Positions 47,626 to 56,760 of a DNA stretch of 64,000 nt are shown piece by piece. A program made the position numbers and the translations under genes. The DNA is from Helicobacteraceae bacterium (GTDB lineage: Bacteria > Campylobacterota > Campylobacteria > Campylobacterales > Helicobacteraceae), in NCBI GenBank assembly GCA_017508245.1, contig JAFVZI010000014.1, positions 157,889-221,888 of the forward strand, read 5' to 3'. The notes beneath the pieces are model-generated. The model did not search any database and was not told the origin of the DNA. It saw nothing but the letters and a program-made list of their open reading frames with translations. Each line of letters begins with the position of its first letter. The stretch's first letter is position 1.

Positions 47626-48495
47626 ATGATAAATAGCATTAAGATTATATTAAATCAAATAAAACAAATATCTAAAGCAAGCAAAATAGCTTATGTAGAA
47701 ATAAAAGATAGGCTAATTGAATTTTTAAGCTTTTTTAATAATGTAGAAACTTATGCCGCTTCGCTATCATTGTATTCATTATCTGCCATAGTGCCTTTGA
47801 TTATTATTATTTTGTCTATACTTCTTTCAGTGCCAAATTTCCAAAATGAGGTGGAATATCTAAAAAATACTATTCTCTCAAATATATCACCAACAAACAC
47901 AAGTGTAATCTCTTCATATTTAGACCAATTTATGGAAAACTCAAAAACACTTGGAATGAGTGCATTTATATATGTGTTTGGTGCATCGATATTATTTTTT
48001 AGAAATTTAGAAAATATATCATCAAAATTATTTGAGTCAAAAAAAAGAACTTTTTTTGATGCAATTACTGTATATTGGTCATTAATCACATTATTTCCGC
48101 TTGGAATGGGAGCTTCGCTATATTTTAGCTTAGAAGTGCAAACATTGATAAAAAGCTCAAATTTATTAAATTTATTTGATTTATTACCATACATATCAAT
48201 ATGGATAATATTTTTTATATTGTTTAAGATTCTAGCAAACAAGCCATTGCCATTTCTATCATTAATGTTGTCATCATTTATCACTATGATTGTATGGAGT
48301 TTATTAAAATGGGCATTTGTATATTATGTATTTTTTAATAAGGCTTACACAACAATATATGGCTCTTTTTCAATCTTGATGTTTTTTATACTCTGGATTT
48401 ACTGCTCTTGGATTGTAATCTTGTATGGAATGCGACTAACTCAAGGCTTGATTACAAATTTTGGCGGAAAAAAAGATAATAATATGATGATATAA
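47626..48495 (+). CDS. YihY/BrkB family inner-membrane protein
   Basis: 289 residues, about six helices. ETYAASLSLYSLSAIVPLIIIILSI near residue 45 and YTTIYGSFSILMFFILWIYCSW near 245 are the family's two conserved segments (formerly mis-annotated as ribonuclease BN). Function unknown; envelope transport or integrity is suspected for the family. It stands alone between the pilin and nrfH. Confidence 0.85.
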   Translation: MINSIKIILNQIKQISKASKIAYVEIKDRLIEFLSFFNNVETYAASLSLYSLSAIVPLIIIILSILLSVPNFQNEVEYLKNTILSNISPTNTSVISSYLDQFMENSKTLGMSAFIYVFGASILFFRNLENISSKLFESKKRTFFDAITVYWSLITLFPLGMGASLYFSLEVQTLIKSSNLLNLFDLLPYISIWIIFFILFKILANKPLPFLSLMLSSFITMIVWSLLKWAFVYYVFFNKAYTTIYGSFSILMFFILWIYCSWIVILYGMRLTQGLITNFGGKKDNNMMI

Positions 48496-48655
48496 TGCGT
48501 ATCTCCATTTATCATCAATAATAATATGCAACAAATAATTTCTTAACAACTTATACATTATTTTTAAAAATTTGATTATAGTCAAGAATATAAATTATAT
48601 AAAAAGTATCATTACAAAGTATTTTATTCTTAAAGTTAATACATGGGAGAGGTTT

Positions 48656-49147
48656 TTGGAGAACAGTCAAAATAAAAAGAATTTTTCCATTATTACTATA
48701 GCGACTATAATAGCGGTTACTTTCGTTATCGTGATAGGTGCATTTACATTTTACTATGCAGAAGGGTTTTCATACTTTAGCAACAAAAGTGAAGCGTGCA
48801 ATAATTGCCATGTTATGAATGAGGTATATGAAGATTGGAGAAATGGAAGCCATAGAGAACACGCTACATGTAATGATTGTCATATACCAAATGAGTTCAT
48901 ATCAAAATGGATGACAAAAGCACAGAGTGGTGTAAGCCATGCTTACGCATTTACATTTAAAGATTTGCCAACAGTGCTTAGTGCGACCCAAAAAAGCAAA
49001 GTTAATGTACAGAATAATTGTATTCGCTGCCATTCAGAAGTGGCAAGCAATGTAGTGAATCCTACTACGAAGAAGATTCACAATTATGATAATTCATTAA
49101 GTTGCGTATCATGCCATAAGAATGTTGGACATCTTAGAAATTTTTAA
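48656..49147 (+). CDS. nrfH: Cytochrome c nitrite reductase membrane subunit NrfH
   Basis: Tetrahaem NapC/NirT-type quinol dehydrogenase delivering electrons from menaquinol to NrfA. One N-terminal helix (about 12-35) then four haem sites: CNNCH, CNDCH, CIRCH, CVSCH. I start it at TTG 48656 behind GGGAGAGG, giving 163 residues; the longer frame from ATG 48572 has no ribosome site. It is followed by nrfA after 30 bases with AGGAGG. Confidence 0.92.
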   Translation: MENSQNKKNFSIITIATIIAVTFVIVIGAFTFYYAEGFSYFSNKSEACNNCHVMNEVYEDWRNGSHREHATCNDCHIPNEFISKWMTKAQSGVSHAYAFTFKDLPTVLSATQKSKVNVQNNCIRCHSEVASNVVNPTTKKIHNYDNSLSCVSCHKNVGHLRNF

Positions 49148-49177
49148 TCATCTTTTAACTTAATATAGGAGGAAATT

Positions 49178-51001
49178 ATGTCTAAAGAAAAATCATTAGT
49201 AATGCCGATAGTGCTTACAGTAGCTATTATTATAGGTATTGTTATTGTGGCATTGCTAATAAACATTAACACAAAGAAAAATGAAACGATGGTTATCGCT
49301 CCAAAAAGCTTTGTAGAGCTGAGTGATGATAATCCTACATTTGATTATTGGGGAAAGAATTATCCAGAATATCTTGATATGTATTTAAAAGTTGAAAAAG
49401 AACAACCACGCTCAACAGATTTTGGTGGCAACTTGGCATATAGTAAATTGATTAGATATCCGCAATTGACAATACTTTGGGCTGGGTATCCATTTTCAAT
49501 GGATGCAAATGAGGAAAGAGGTCATTTTTGGATTCAAGTCGATCAAATGGATACAGCAAGAAATAATAAAGATTTCTTGAATGCACACGGGTTTAAAGCA
49601 TTTGGCGGACAACCGACAGCTTGTATGAATTGCCATAGTGGCTGGTCTCCTTGGCTTTACAAAAACGTAGCTAAAGGTGATTGGGTAGCATTCAACTCCA
49701 CAAAATATTGGACTATGATTAAAAATGTTCCAGCTGTAAATGGAATAGAAGAAGGTTCTGATGCTCATAGCGGTCCTCATGGTGGAAAAAGAATGGGTGT
49801 AACTTGTGCGGATTGTCACAATCCACAAGATATGACTTTAAGAATCACAAGACAAGGATTAATAAATTCTCTTGTAATGCGTGGATATGAAAAAGACCCA
49901 GTGCAAGGAATAAAAGCTGATAGAAATGAGATGAGAACGTTAGTTTGTGCTCAGTGTCACGTTGAATACTACTTTAAGCCGACAGGAAGCAAGGTAAATG
50001 TTATGGGGGAAACTATAGCAAACGATCCAAGCAAAAAATGGTTTAATGGCACACAAAAAACTTATGATGAGTTTGATTCTTGGAGAGATGGAAACAAACC
50101 TACAGAAATACAAGTGGATGGAATAGAGCTTGTATTCCCTTGGAGTGTTTGGAAAAAAGATATGCCTTTTAGAATTGAAATGTTTGATGAGCATTACGAC
50201 AAAGTAAGGAACTTGGAATCTGGTAAAGCATTTAAAGCAGATTGGACTCATAAAGATACAAAAGCTCCAATGATAAAAATACAGCATCCAGAATTTGAGC
50301 TATATAGCGGTAGCGTGCATGCTGCAAATGGGGTAAGTTGTGCTGATTGTCATATGCCTTATGTAAGGTCTGGTGCGAAAAAGATTACTCAACATAATAT
50401 CACATCGCCACTTGTTGATGTAAATAGCTCTTGTAAATCATGTCACAATCAAAGCGAATCATACATTAGAAAGCAAGTTGCAGATATTCAAAATTCGATT
50501 GCATTTGATTTAAGAAGTGCAGAGTATGCTACTGTGAGCTTGATTTGGGATATTAAGAAAATGAGAGATGAGCTAAGCAAACAAGGTAAGAGTGATGAAG
50601 AAATCAACAAGATTCTAAAAGAACCATTGGAGCTTCATAGAAAAGGACAAATGAGAAGCGATTTTGTTGGTGCTGAAAACTCTACAGGATTCCACAATCC
50701 AAGAGAAGCTAGTAGAATGTTATTACAAGCAGTTGAAATGGCTAGACAAGGTCAAACTGCACTTGCTGTAGTTGCTAATAAATACAATATTGAATACAAA
50801 CCAAGTGAGGCGACTTTTGAAGAAATTCAAAAATTCAATCCAGGAGAAATTAAGTATAAAGTTGATATGAATGGTCATAAAGCAGGAGATAGATATTATG
50901 AACATTTAAATGTAAATGGCAATCCTCCAAAAGACTTATTAGAGCTAGATAAAAATATCAAGCCTTATATAAACACTAAAGTTGATAGTCCTGTAAAATA
51001 A
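49178..51001 (+). CDS. nrfA: Ammonia-forming cytochrome c nitrite reductase NrfA
   Basis: Periplasmic pentahaem enzyme reducing nitrite to ammonium, respiratory and protective against NO. It has an uncleaved signal anchor (about 8-29) and five haem sites: CMNCH (Cys149-His153), CADCH, CAQCH (followed by VEYYF with the active-site Tyr), CADCH, CKSCH. The first, active-site haem normally has CxxCK in E. coli and Wolinella; here it is CxxCH, a variant I recall from Campylobacter. 607 residues, long because of the N-terminal anchor and C-terminal tail. Operon with nrfH. Confidence 0.95.
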   Translation: MSKEKSLVMPIVLTVAIIIGIVIVALLININTKKNETMVIAPKSFVELSDDNPTFDYWGKNYPEYLDMYLKVEKEQPRSTDFGGNLAYSKLIRYPQLTILWAGYPFSMDANEERGHFWIQVDQMDTARNNKDFLNAHGFKAFGGQPTACMNCHSGWSPWLYKNVAKGDWVAFNSTKYWTMIKNVPAVNGIEEGSDAHSGPHGGKRMGVTCADCHNPQDMTLRITRQGLINSLVMRGYEKDPVQGIKADRNEMRTLVCAQCHVEYYFKPTGSKVNVMGETIANDPSKKWFNGTQKTYDEFDSWRDGNKPTEIQVDGIELVFPWSVWKKDMPFRIEMFDEHYDKVRNLESGKAFKADWTHKDTKAPMIKIQHPEFELYSGSVHAANGVSCADCHMPYVRSGAKKITQHNITSPLVDVNSSCKSCHNQSESYIRKQVADIQNSIAFDLRSAEYATVSLIWDIKKMRDELSKQGKSDEEINKILKEPLELHRKGQMRSDFVGAENSTGFHNPREASRMLLQAVEMARQGQTALAVVANKYNIEYKPSEATFEEIQKFNPGEIKYKVDMNGHKAGDRYYEHLNVNGNPPKDLLELDKNIKPYINTKVDSPVK

Positions 51002-51005
51002 TTTT

Positions 51006-51027
51006 GATATGGGGTCTTCCCTATATC
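51006..51027 (+). terminator. Hairpin after nrfA
   Basis: GATATGGGG (51006-51014) and CCCTATATC (51019-51027) form a 9-bp stem with one G-T pair and a 4-base loop, four bases after the nrfA stop. Confidence 0.65.
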
Positions 51028-51090
51028 AATCCACTTTAAAAATAACTTTGTTATCATTCCCTCATCTATTAAATCAATTTTTGGGCTCAT

Positions 51091-51999
51091 ATGAAAAAAA
51101 AGTTCGTATTTATTGTATTTTTTATAATCTCTGCTAGTGGAATATTTGTGTTCATTACAAATGAATATATAAAAAGACTTGAAAAAAACGCTATAGAAAA
51201 ATATATGCAGTCCATACAAAATAAGCTAAAAGAATACTCACTTAATATGACGGTATCAGATGTTGAATGCAAAGGCTTTATAAAACACACGTGTAAAATT
51301 AATGATGCTAGAATCTATAATAATTTGGAAATAAATCTAAAAGACATCACCCTCTCAATAAAGGATATATCATACAACAATATTGGCGTATTAATCAATA
51401 TAGACAAAATAAGTCATAATCATTACAATTCTTATTTGTCGCTACTTCCAAATAAATTTCAATATATCCTAAATCTGCACAAAATAGATTCTGAACTTGG
51501 ATTTATAATGCTAGAGCGGTCTATATATTTTGATTTTGATAACTTTAATATGAATGCAAATTTAAATATATTATTCAGGGAAAAAAAGATGAGGAATAAA
51601 AGTATATTTTATATACTAAAAGAGTGGTTTGATCACACAACTCCAAGCTTTTATGAGTATAGCCTACATTATCTAACAGCACAACTAAGCTCAAAAGACA
51701 ATAGAAGTAAAAATGATGAATTAATAAATATTTTAAAAATACTAATTAATAATATAGATAAAAAACGACTAAATAATAACAAGCTGGTTTTAAAATACTT
51801 AGATGAATTGATAGATAATGCTTATAAAATAATAGATGGAAAGACAAGTGAAGTTACATTAAATATAACAAGAAAAAATCCAAATATATCATTTTTTAAT
51901 TCGCTACATAGCGAAGCGATGACAAAAAAGGGTCTCGAAATCATAGAAATCATAAATTCTATAAATGAGACTTACAATATAAATCTAAAAGTAGAATAG
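51091..51999 (+). CDS. Hypothetical membrane-anchored protein
   Basis: 302 residues with one N-terminal helix (about 4-24, FVFIVFFIISASGIFVFI), so probably a periplasmic protein on a membrane anchor. Two cysteines (VECKGFIKHTCKI) near residue 65 may form a disulfide. The rest mixes beta strands (INLKDITLSIKDISYNN) with charged helices. I do not recognise the family. It is convergent with the second pilin, six bases apart at their ends, and lies between nrfA and pilT. Confidence 0.65.
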   Translation: MKKKFVFIVFFIISASGIFVFITNEYIKRLEKNAIEKYMQSIQNKLKEYSLNMTVSDVECKGFIKHTCKINDARIYNNLEINLKDITLSIKDISYNNIGVLINIDKISHNHYNSYLSLLPNKFQYILNLHKIDSELGFIMLERSIYFDFDNFNMNANLNILFREKKMRNKSIFYILKEWFDHTTPSFYEYSLHYLTAQLSSKDNRSKNDELINILKILINNIDKKRLNNNKLVLKYLDELIDNAYKIIDGKTSEVTLNITRKNPNISFFNSLHSEAMTKKGLEIIEIINSINETYNINLKVE

Positions 52000-52004
52000 A
52001 TATT

Positions 52005-52421
52005 TTAAGGCTTTGCCTTACCAGTTAGTTTTCTACATGATTCATTACTTGCATCACAAGTAATAGTTGGAGATTTTGTAAGAGGATCAGTTGTCACATC
52101 TAAACTAATAGTAATAGACCTAATGGTAGCAGTTACTTTACTGGCATCATTTACTTTAAATGCACAACCATCGCTATTGTTAGATTCCAAAGTCTTTAGA
52201 TATTTTAGCTTGTCAGCATCATTTATCGTAGTTCCTTGTAAAAATCTCTTCGTATATTCCCTTGACAAAATCGTTTCAGTTTCAGATAGATTTGCTCTAA
52301 GTTTTGCAAAACAAGCATCGTCTCTACTAACTGATAATCTAGGCACAGCAATGGCTGTTAATACACCAACTATAACAATCACGAACACAAGCTCTATCAT
52401 ACTAAAGCCAACTCTTTTCAT
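52005..52421 (-). CDS. Second pseudopilin-like protein
   Basis: 138 residues. MKRVGFSMIELVFVIVIVGVL repeats almost exactly the N-terminus of the first pilin, including the peptidase site before Phe and the Glu. The body is different and short, with Cys residues near 39, 85 and in CDASNESC at the end that could form a disulfide loop. It is divergent from the PilT-like gene across a 160-base region with a palindrome, which suggests shared regulation. Probably a minor pilin or competence pseudopilin. Confidence 0.85.
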   Translation of the reverse strand: MKRVGFSMIELVFVIVIVGVLTAIAVPRLSVSRDDACFAKLRANLSETETILSREYTKRFLQGTTINDADKLKYLKTLESNNSDGCAFKVNDASKVTATIRSITISLDVTTDPLTKSPTITCDASNESCRKLTGKAKP

Positions 52422-52508
52422 AATATAATCCTCACAAATTCACATTTCATTTAATCTTTGTTTATATTGTAATTAAACATTCCTTAAAATTATAACCAAG
52501 TTATGACT

Positions 52509-52539
52509 ATTTTGATTAAATTTACATTTTAATCAAAAT
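52509..52539. promoter_or_regulatory. 12-bp perfect inverted repeat between pseudopilin and pilT genes
   Basis: ATTTTGATTAAA (52509-52520), 7-base spacer, TTTAATCAAAAT (52528-52539). It lies in the only divergent intergenic space of the pilus-like genes, 50 bases before the PilT start, so an operator for both is a fair guess. It could also be a hairpin in the leader RNA. Confidence 0.55.
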
Positions 52540-52588
52540 TTAATAAAATCTACCAAATAACTTATAGATAACAAAATGAGGAATGGAT

Positions 52589-54319
52589 ATGGAATCTAAT
52601 ATAAGGTTAAACAACCAAACAGTTACATCAACACCGAAAATAAATGCTGTTGATATGTTAGCAGGTGCAAAGCCAATAAAATTAAATAATGCACAAAGAG
52701 AAAGAGAAAGAGAAATCAAACAATCTGAACAGTCCGTGCAATCTCAACAATCTCAACAATCTCAACAATCTCAACAATCTCAACAATCTCAACAATCCGT
52801 GCAATCTCAACAATCCGTGCAATCTCAACAATCCGTGCAATCTCAACAAATAGTCAAAAAAACTATACAAGAAAGTGTAGTGGCCAATCCAAACAATCCA
52901 AATCAAACAATGATAAAAAAAGCAGATTCTATACATAGAGAAAATATACAACAAAAGATACCAAATCAACATGAAGTGCCATTGACGCCACAAGCAAATA
53001 GTCAAGTAAATCATGCTATACAACACGGCAAAACACAACCTAACAATCAAGTGCCACCAAAAAAAATAGATACTAATGAACAAAATGAAAATGTTGCAAA
53101 TACGAATACAGATCTAATGCAAATATCATTATCAAACAATATGATGGATTATTCAGAACAAAGCAATGAAATATTTCTAACGCCATTTGATATTGAACAA
53201 TTAGATTTCAATATGACAAAGAAAATTAGAGGCTACCTAAAAAAACTAATTAAAGTTGGTGGAAGTGATTTGCATATAAAAGCTGGTAGCCCAATTAGAG
53301 CAAGAATCAATGGTGATATTATAATCTTTAGTGAAGAAATCATTAGCAAAGATGATGCACTAACTTTTGCAAAAGAACTGGCAAGGAGAAGATTCAATGA
53401 TTTGGTAGTGGATAAAGAATTAGATATGACCTATATTTATGATCAAAATATAAGATTCAGGGTCAATATTTTCTTTCAAATGGAAGGTGTATCTTTTGCT
53501 TTTAGGACGATACCAACCACGCATAGCACGATAGAAGAACTTGGATTGCCAGATGCAATAAAAAAGATTACAGAAATGGAGAGAGGGTTAGTGTTGATTA
53601 CAGGGATTACAGGTAGCGGTAAATCAACAACACTAGCAGCAATAATAAATGAAATAAATAAAAAAAAGGCAAAACATATAATAACGATAGAAGACCCGAT
53701 AGAATTTGTTCATAAAGATGCGAAAAGTATGATAAATCAAAGAAGTGTTGGAATGGATACAAACAGCTTTGCAAAAGCACTAAAAGCTGCACTTCGTGAA
53801 GACCCAGATATTATACTAGTTGGCGAGATGAGAGATATTGAAACAATTGAAATGGCACTTCACGCAGCAGAAACAGGTCATTTAGTATTATCTACATTGC
53901 ATACACTTGATGCAAAAGAAACGATAAATAGGGTTATATCTGTATTTCCAACTAACGACCAAGCAAGGATACGAGCGATGTTAGCAAGTGTTCTTACTGC
54001 TATCGTATCACAAAGACTTTTAAAATCAACAAGTGGTGGCAGAGTTGCAGCTATTGAGTTATTATTTAGAACACCAAGAATCGAATTAATCATAAGCGAA
54101 TCGAGAGATGGTGAAATTATGGAGGCTCTAGCAGAAGGAAAAGAAATATATCAAACTCAAACTTTCGACCAACATTTATTTGACCTTGTAACAAGTGGTG
54201 TTGTAGATGAAGAAGTAGCTCTAGAAAAAGCTACATCTCCATCAGACTTAAAACTTAGACTTCAAAATGTCAATTTTTCAGGACGTAATCAAGACGACAC
54301 AATCTCAATCAAAAAATAA
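52589..54319 (+). CDS. pilT: PilT/PilU-type ATPase with long Q/S/N-rich N-terminal arm
   Basis: Hexameric secretion-superfamily ATPase, retraction class. The catalytic part starts near residue 209: LIKVGGSDLHIKAGSPIRAR (N2 domain), Walker A GITGSGKSTTLAA near 340, IITIEDPIEFVH (Asp box), Walker B DPDIILVGEMRD, His box STLHTLDA. The AIRNLIRE retraction motif is replaced by RIELIISE. The first 208 residues are unusual: REREREIK, then QSQ/QSV triplets (about 47-88) from 9-bp DNA repeats, then a Gln/Asn-rich linker. PilT is normally about 350 residues. ATG 52589 suits GAGGA better than ATG 52583. It may act on pili made of the two pilins nearby; no PilB-type ATPase is in the window. Confidence 0.85.
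   Translation: MESNIRLNNQTVTSTPKINAVDMLAGAKPIKLNNAQREREREIKQSEQSVQSQQSQQSQQSQQSQQSQQSVQSQQSVQSQQSVQSQQIVKKTIQESVVANPNNPNQTMIKKADSIHRENIQQKIPNQHEVPLTPQANSQVNHAIQHGKTQPNNQVPPKKIDTNEQNENVANTNTDLMQISLSNNMMDYSEQSNEIFLTPFDIEQLDFNMTKKIRGYLKKLIKVGGSDLHIKAGSPIRARINGDIIIFSEEIISKDDALTFAKELARRRFNDLVVDKELDMTYIYDQNIRFRVNIFFQMEGVSFAFRTIPTTHSTIEELGLPDAIKKITEMERGLVLITGITGSGKSTTLAAIINEINKKKAKHIITIEDPIEFVHKDAKSMINQRSVGMDTNSFAKALKAALREDPDIILVGEMRDIETIEMALHAAETGHLVLSTLHTLDAKETINRVISVFPTNDQARIRAMLASVLTAIVSQRLLKSTSGGRVAAIELLFRTPRIELIISESRDGEIMEALAEGKEIYQTQTFDQHLFDLVTSGVVDEEVALEKATSPSDLKLRLQNVNFSGRNQDDTISIKK
52742..52849 (+). repeat. In-frame 9-bp tandem repeat array (QSQ/QSV)
   Basis: Six consecutive copies of CAATCTCAA are followed by three copies of the 18-bp pair CAATCCGTG-CAATCTCAA, all in the PilT reading frame. 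Copy-number change would alter arm length by 3 or 6 residues per step without breaking the frame. A shorter AGAGAA array precedes it. Confidence 0.9.
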
Positions 54320-54321
54320 AA

Positions 54322-54343
54322 CTAGAATCCTTTTAGATTCTAG
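54322..54343. terminator. Hairpin CTAGAATC/GATTCTAG after pilT
   Basis: An 8-bp perfect stem with a 6-base loop, three bases after the PilT-type gene, again composed of the AGAATC/GATTCT word pair. Confidence 0.65.
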
Positions 54344-54388
54344 AATCACAGATTCTCAGTTTATATAATAAAAATAATAGAGTATATT

Positions 54389-55717
54389 GTGGCAAAAGAT
54401 CTTATCAATACATCCATTTTAAAATTATTTTTATCTTATTTTATACCATCTTTTGTAAGTATGTTTGTATTATCAACTTATGTAATTGTAGATGGAATCT
54501 TTGTTGGTAATGGTATCGGAGAAATTGGACTTGGAGCTATTGGACTAGTAACACCTATATTTTCATTATTTATTGGAATTGAGCTTTTATTTGGTATCGG
54601 AGGGGCAGCACTTGTTAGCATATCACTTGGTAAAAACAAGCCTCACAAAGCAAGGATAATATTTAGCTCAATTATTTATTGTTTAACTTCACTTGGAATC
54701 TTATTATCAATTATTATGTTTATTTTTAGAGAAAAACTGGCTTATGCACTTGGAAGCAATGATGAGCTTCTAGCTTATGTCATGCCGTATTTAAGTGTGA
54801 TTATCATAGGTAGCACAATAATACTATTGCAATCTACATTATGCACATTTGCGAGAAATGACAAAGCGCCAAATTTAGCGATGATTTCATTTGTATTTGG
54901 TTCAATTATCAATATATTTTTAAATTATATATTTATATTTATTTGTCAATGGGGTATGTTTGGAGCAGCATTTTCAACCATACTTGGACATTTTTTTGGA
55001 CTACTTATCATTTTGTGGCATTTTATATGCAAAAAAGGTGATTTATATTTTATAAAAGCATTTAGCTTTAAGGCATTAAATCTTGCGATAAAAAGCGGTA
55101 TATCTCCATCTATGACGGAATTTGCATTTGGATTTACAATCGTGATTATGAATATATTTCTTATAAATCTATCAGGAAAACAAGGCGTAACAATCCTTAG
55201 CATCATTATGTATATTGGTGCAGTTTGTTTTGGAAGTATATTGTCAATCTCATATGGCTTACAACCAATAGCAAGTTATAATTTTGGTGCAGGACAGATA
55301 GGACGCACACTAAAAACACTAAAAATTGGTATGGTATTTGCGGTAGCTATGGGTATAATAATATATATCATCTTATTTTTTGGGATTCCACATATTGCAA
55401 AAATATTTCTAAAAAGTGATACAACAATATTAAATGATTTAATATTTGCCGTGAGAATATATTTCTTTGGATATTTATTTCTTGGCTCAAATGTGATAAT
55501 TGCTGCATTCTTGCAAGCAACAGGCAGGAGTATAAGCTCTATGATTGTATCTGCGGCACACAATCTAGTATTTATGATGATACTTTTACCTATTTTTGCA
55601 TATTGTTTCGGGGTAAATGGTATTTGGGCCAGCTATCCAGTATCGCTATTTTGTGCTTTTATTATTGGAATCTATATTTTAAAAAAGGAATTAAAATACT
55701 TCAAATCTAAGGAATAA
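54389..55717 (+). CDS. MATE family efflux transporter
   Basis: 442 residues with twelve predicted helices in two MatE halves. GLVTPIFSLFIGIELLFGIGGAA early and YGLQPIASYNFGAGQ near residue 300 are family landmarks; AFLQATGRS is near 375. Start GTG 54389. Likely cation-coupled export of drugs or metabolites; substrate not predictable. One base separates it from the HAD gene, so they are co-transcribed. Confidence 0.88.
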   Translation: MAKDLINTSILKLFLSYFIPSFVSMFVLSTYVIVDGIFVGNGIGEIGLGAIGLVTPIFSLFIGIELLFGIGGAALVSISLGKNKPHKARIIFSSIIYCLTSLGILLSIIMFIFREKLAYALGSNDELLAYVMPYLSVIIIGSTIILLQSTLCTFARNDKAPNLAMISFVFGSIINIFLNYIFIFICQWGMFGAAFSTILGHFFGLLIILWHFICKKGDLYFIKAFSFKALNLAIKSGISPSMTEFAFGFTIVIMNIFLINLSGKQGVTILSIIMYIGAVCFGSILSISYGLQPIASYNFGAGQIGRTLKTLKIGMVFAVAMGIIIYIILFFGIPHIAKIFLKSDTTILNDLIFAVRIYFFGYLFLGSNVIIAAFLQATGRSISSMIVSAAHNLVFMMILLPIFAYCFGVNGIWASYPVSLFCAFIIGIYILKKELKYFKSKE

Positions 55718-55718
55718 A

Positions 55719-56363
55719 ATGGAAAATATAATATTATTTGATATGGATGGGACGCTAATAGATTCTACAAATGCTATTTATCAAAGCTTCTCAAAGGTAT
55801 TCAAAGACAATGATATGCCACTATTAAATAAAGATGAGGTAGCAAGATTTATTGGGCATACATTAGATGATATGTTTAGATTCTTTGGGGCAAAAGAGGA
55901 AGATATAGAAAAATATTGCAACGAATACAAAAGCCACTATATCAAAATATGCAACAAGCATACAAATTTACTGCCTTATGTGTTAGATTCTATAAAGCTA
56001 GCAAACACTTTTGCGATTTTGGGAATCGTTACGACAAAGTCAAGCAAATCTAGCAGGGAATTGCTAGTAAATTTTGGTATAGACAAATATTTTCATACAA
56101 TTGTTGGCAGAGAAGATGTAAGTCATACCAAACCACACAAAGAGCCAATAATAAAAGCTCTAGATACTATAAATCTAAAAATTAGCAATGATAGAATCTA
56201 TATGATTGGTGATACTATACTTGACTTAAATGCAGCAAAAAATGCAGAGGTCGTAGGCATAGGAGTTTTAAGTGGATATGGAGAAAAACAAGAATTGGCA
56301 AATCTTAGCCCATACATATTTCAAAATACACTTCAAGCGGTAAAATTTATACAGAATCTATGA
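55719..56363 (+). CDS. HAD-family hydrolase (phosphoglycolate phosphatase-like)
   Basis: 214 residues. HAD motif I LFDMDGTLIDST at the N-terminus with both catalytic Asp, motif II TTKS near 105, Lys in TKPHKEPI and motif IV MIGDTILDLNAAKNA. A helical cap at about 15-80 is typical of Gph/PGP phosphatases. Substrate cannot be fixed; phosphoglycolate or pyrophosphate are usual. Confidence 0.85.
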   Translation: MENIILFDMDGTLIDSTNAIYQSFSKVFKDNDMPLLNKDEVARFIGHTLDDMFRFFGAKEEDIEKYCNEYKSHYIKICNKHTNLLPYVLDSIKLANTFAILGIVTTKSSKSSRELLVNFGIDKYFHTIVGREDVSHTKPHKEPIIKALDTINLKISNDRIYMIGDTILDLNAAKNAEVVGIGVLSGYGEKQELANLSPYIFQNTLQAVKFIQNL

Positions 56364-56449
56364 ATCTAATATCTATTTTTTTAAACAAAGTTTTTCAAAA
56401 AATATATGGATTTTATTCTCACCATTAAAATACAAGTTTAAACAAGGAG

Positions 56450-56760
56450 GGATAATTACAACTAGCAAAAAAATATGTGACACAAATAGTCTCAAGCTTA
56501 TCATTTAATACTAATATCTCAATTGATGTTAAACAAACAGATGATGGAAATGATACATATGAAAATAATCCTTATAGAAAGACTTTTTAATTTCTAGTGG
56601 CACCATAGATTTTGATTTTGATGATTATTTTTGTGCTATTTTAATAAAAGATAAAATTGAACTTTGTGATATAAAAGTGTTTTTTACAATGGAATTTAAG
56701 ATAAAACTCAATGATGGCAATATATTTATCACAAAAAAAAGCAAAGCCTAAGAATATGAT
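56450..56760 (+). pseudogene. Broken hypothetical gene between HAD phosphatase and porG
   Basis: Behind AAGGAGG (about 56443-56449) a frame begins LAKKYVTQIVSSLSFNTN, goes through VKQTDDGNDTYENNPYRKT and stops. A second frame continues as FLISSGTIDFDFDDYFCAIL and FTMEFKIKLNDGN to TAA. Joined by one shift they give an ORF of about 95 residues without recognised family. The remaining bases up to porG (56761-56960) show no gene; the porG promoter must lie there. Confidence 0.4.

Noticed and set aside
47751..48284. Long minus-strand frame of 177 codons opposite the YihY-type gene
   Set aside because: It is a shadow of a well-supported membrane-protein gene and has no family features or ribosome site.
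52730..52860. Regular repeats that look like a small CRISPR array
   Set aside because: The unit is 9 bp, contiguous without spacers, and lies in frame inside the PilT-like gene, coding for QSQ/QSV.
52682..53083. Minus-strand Leu/Arg-rich reading frame opposite pilT
   Set aside because: It is the antisense shadow of the QSQ repeat array (LLRLLRL) with no ribosome site.
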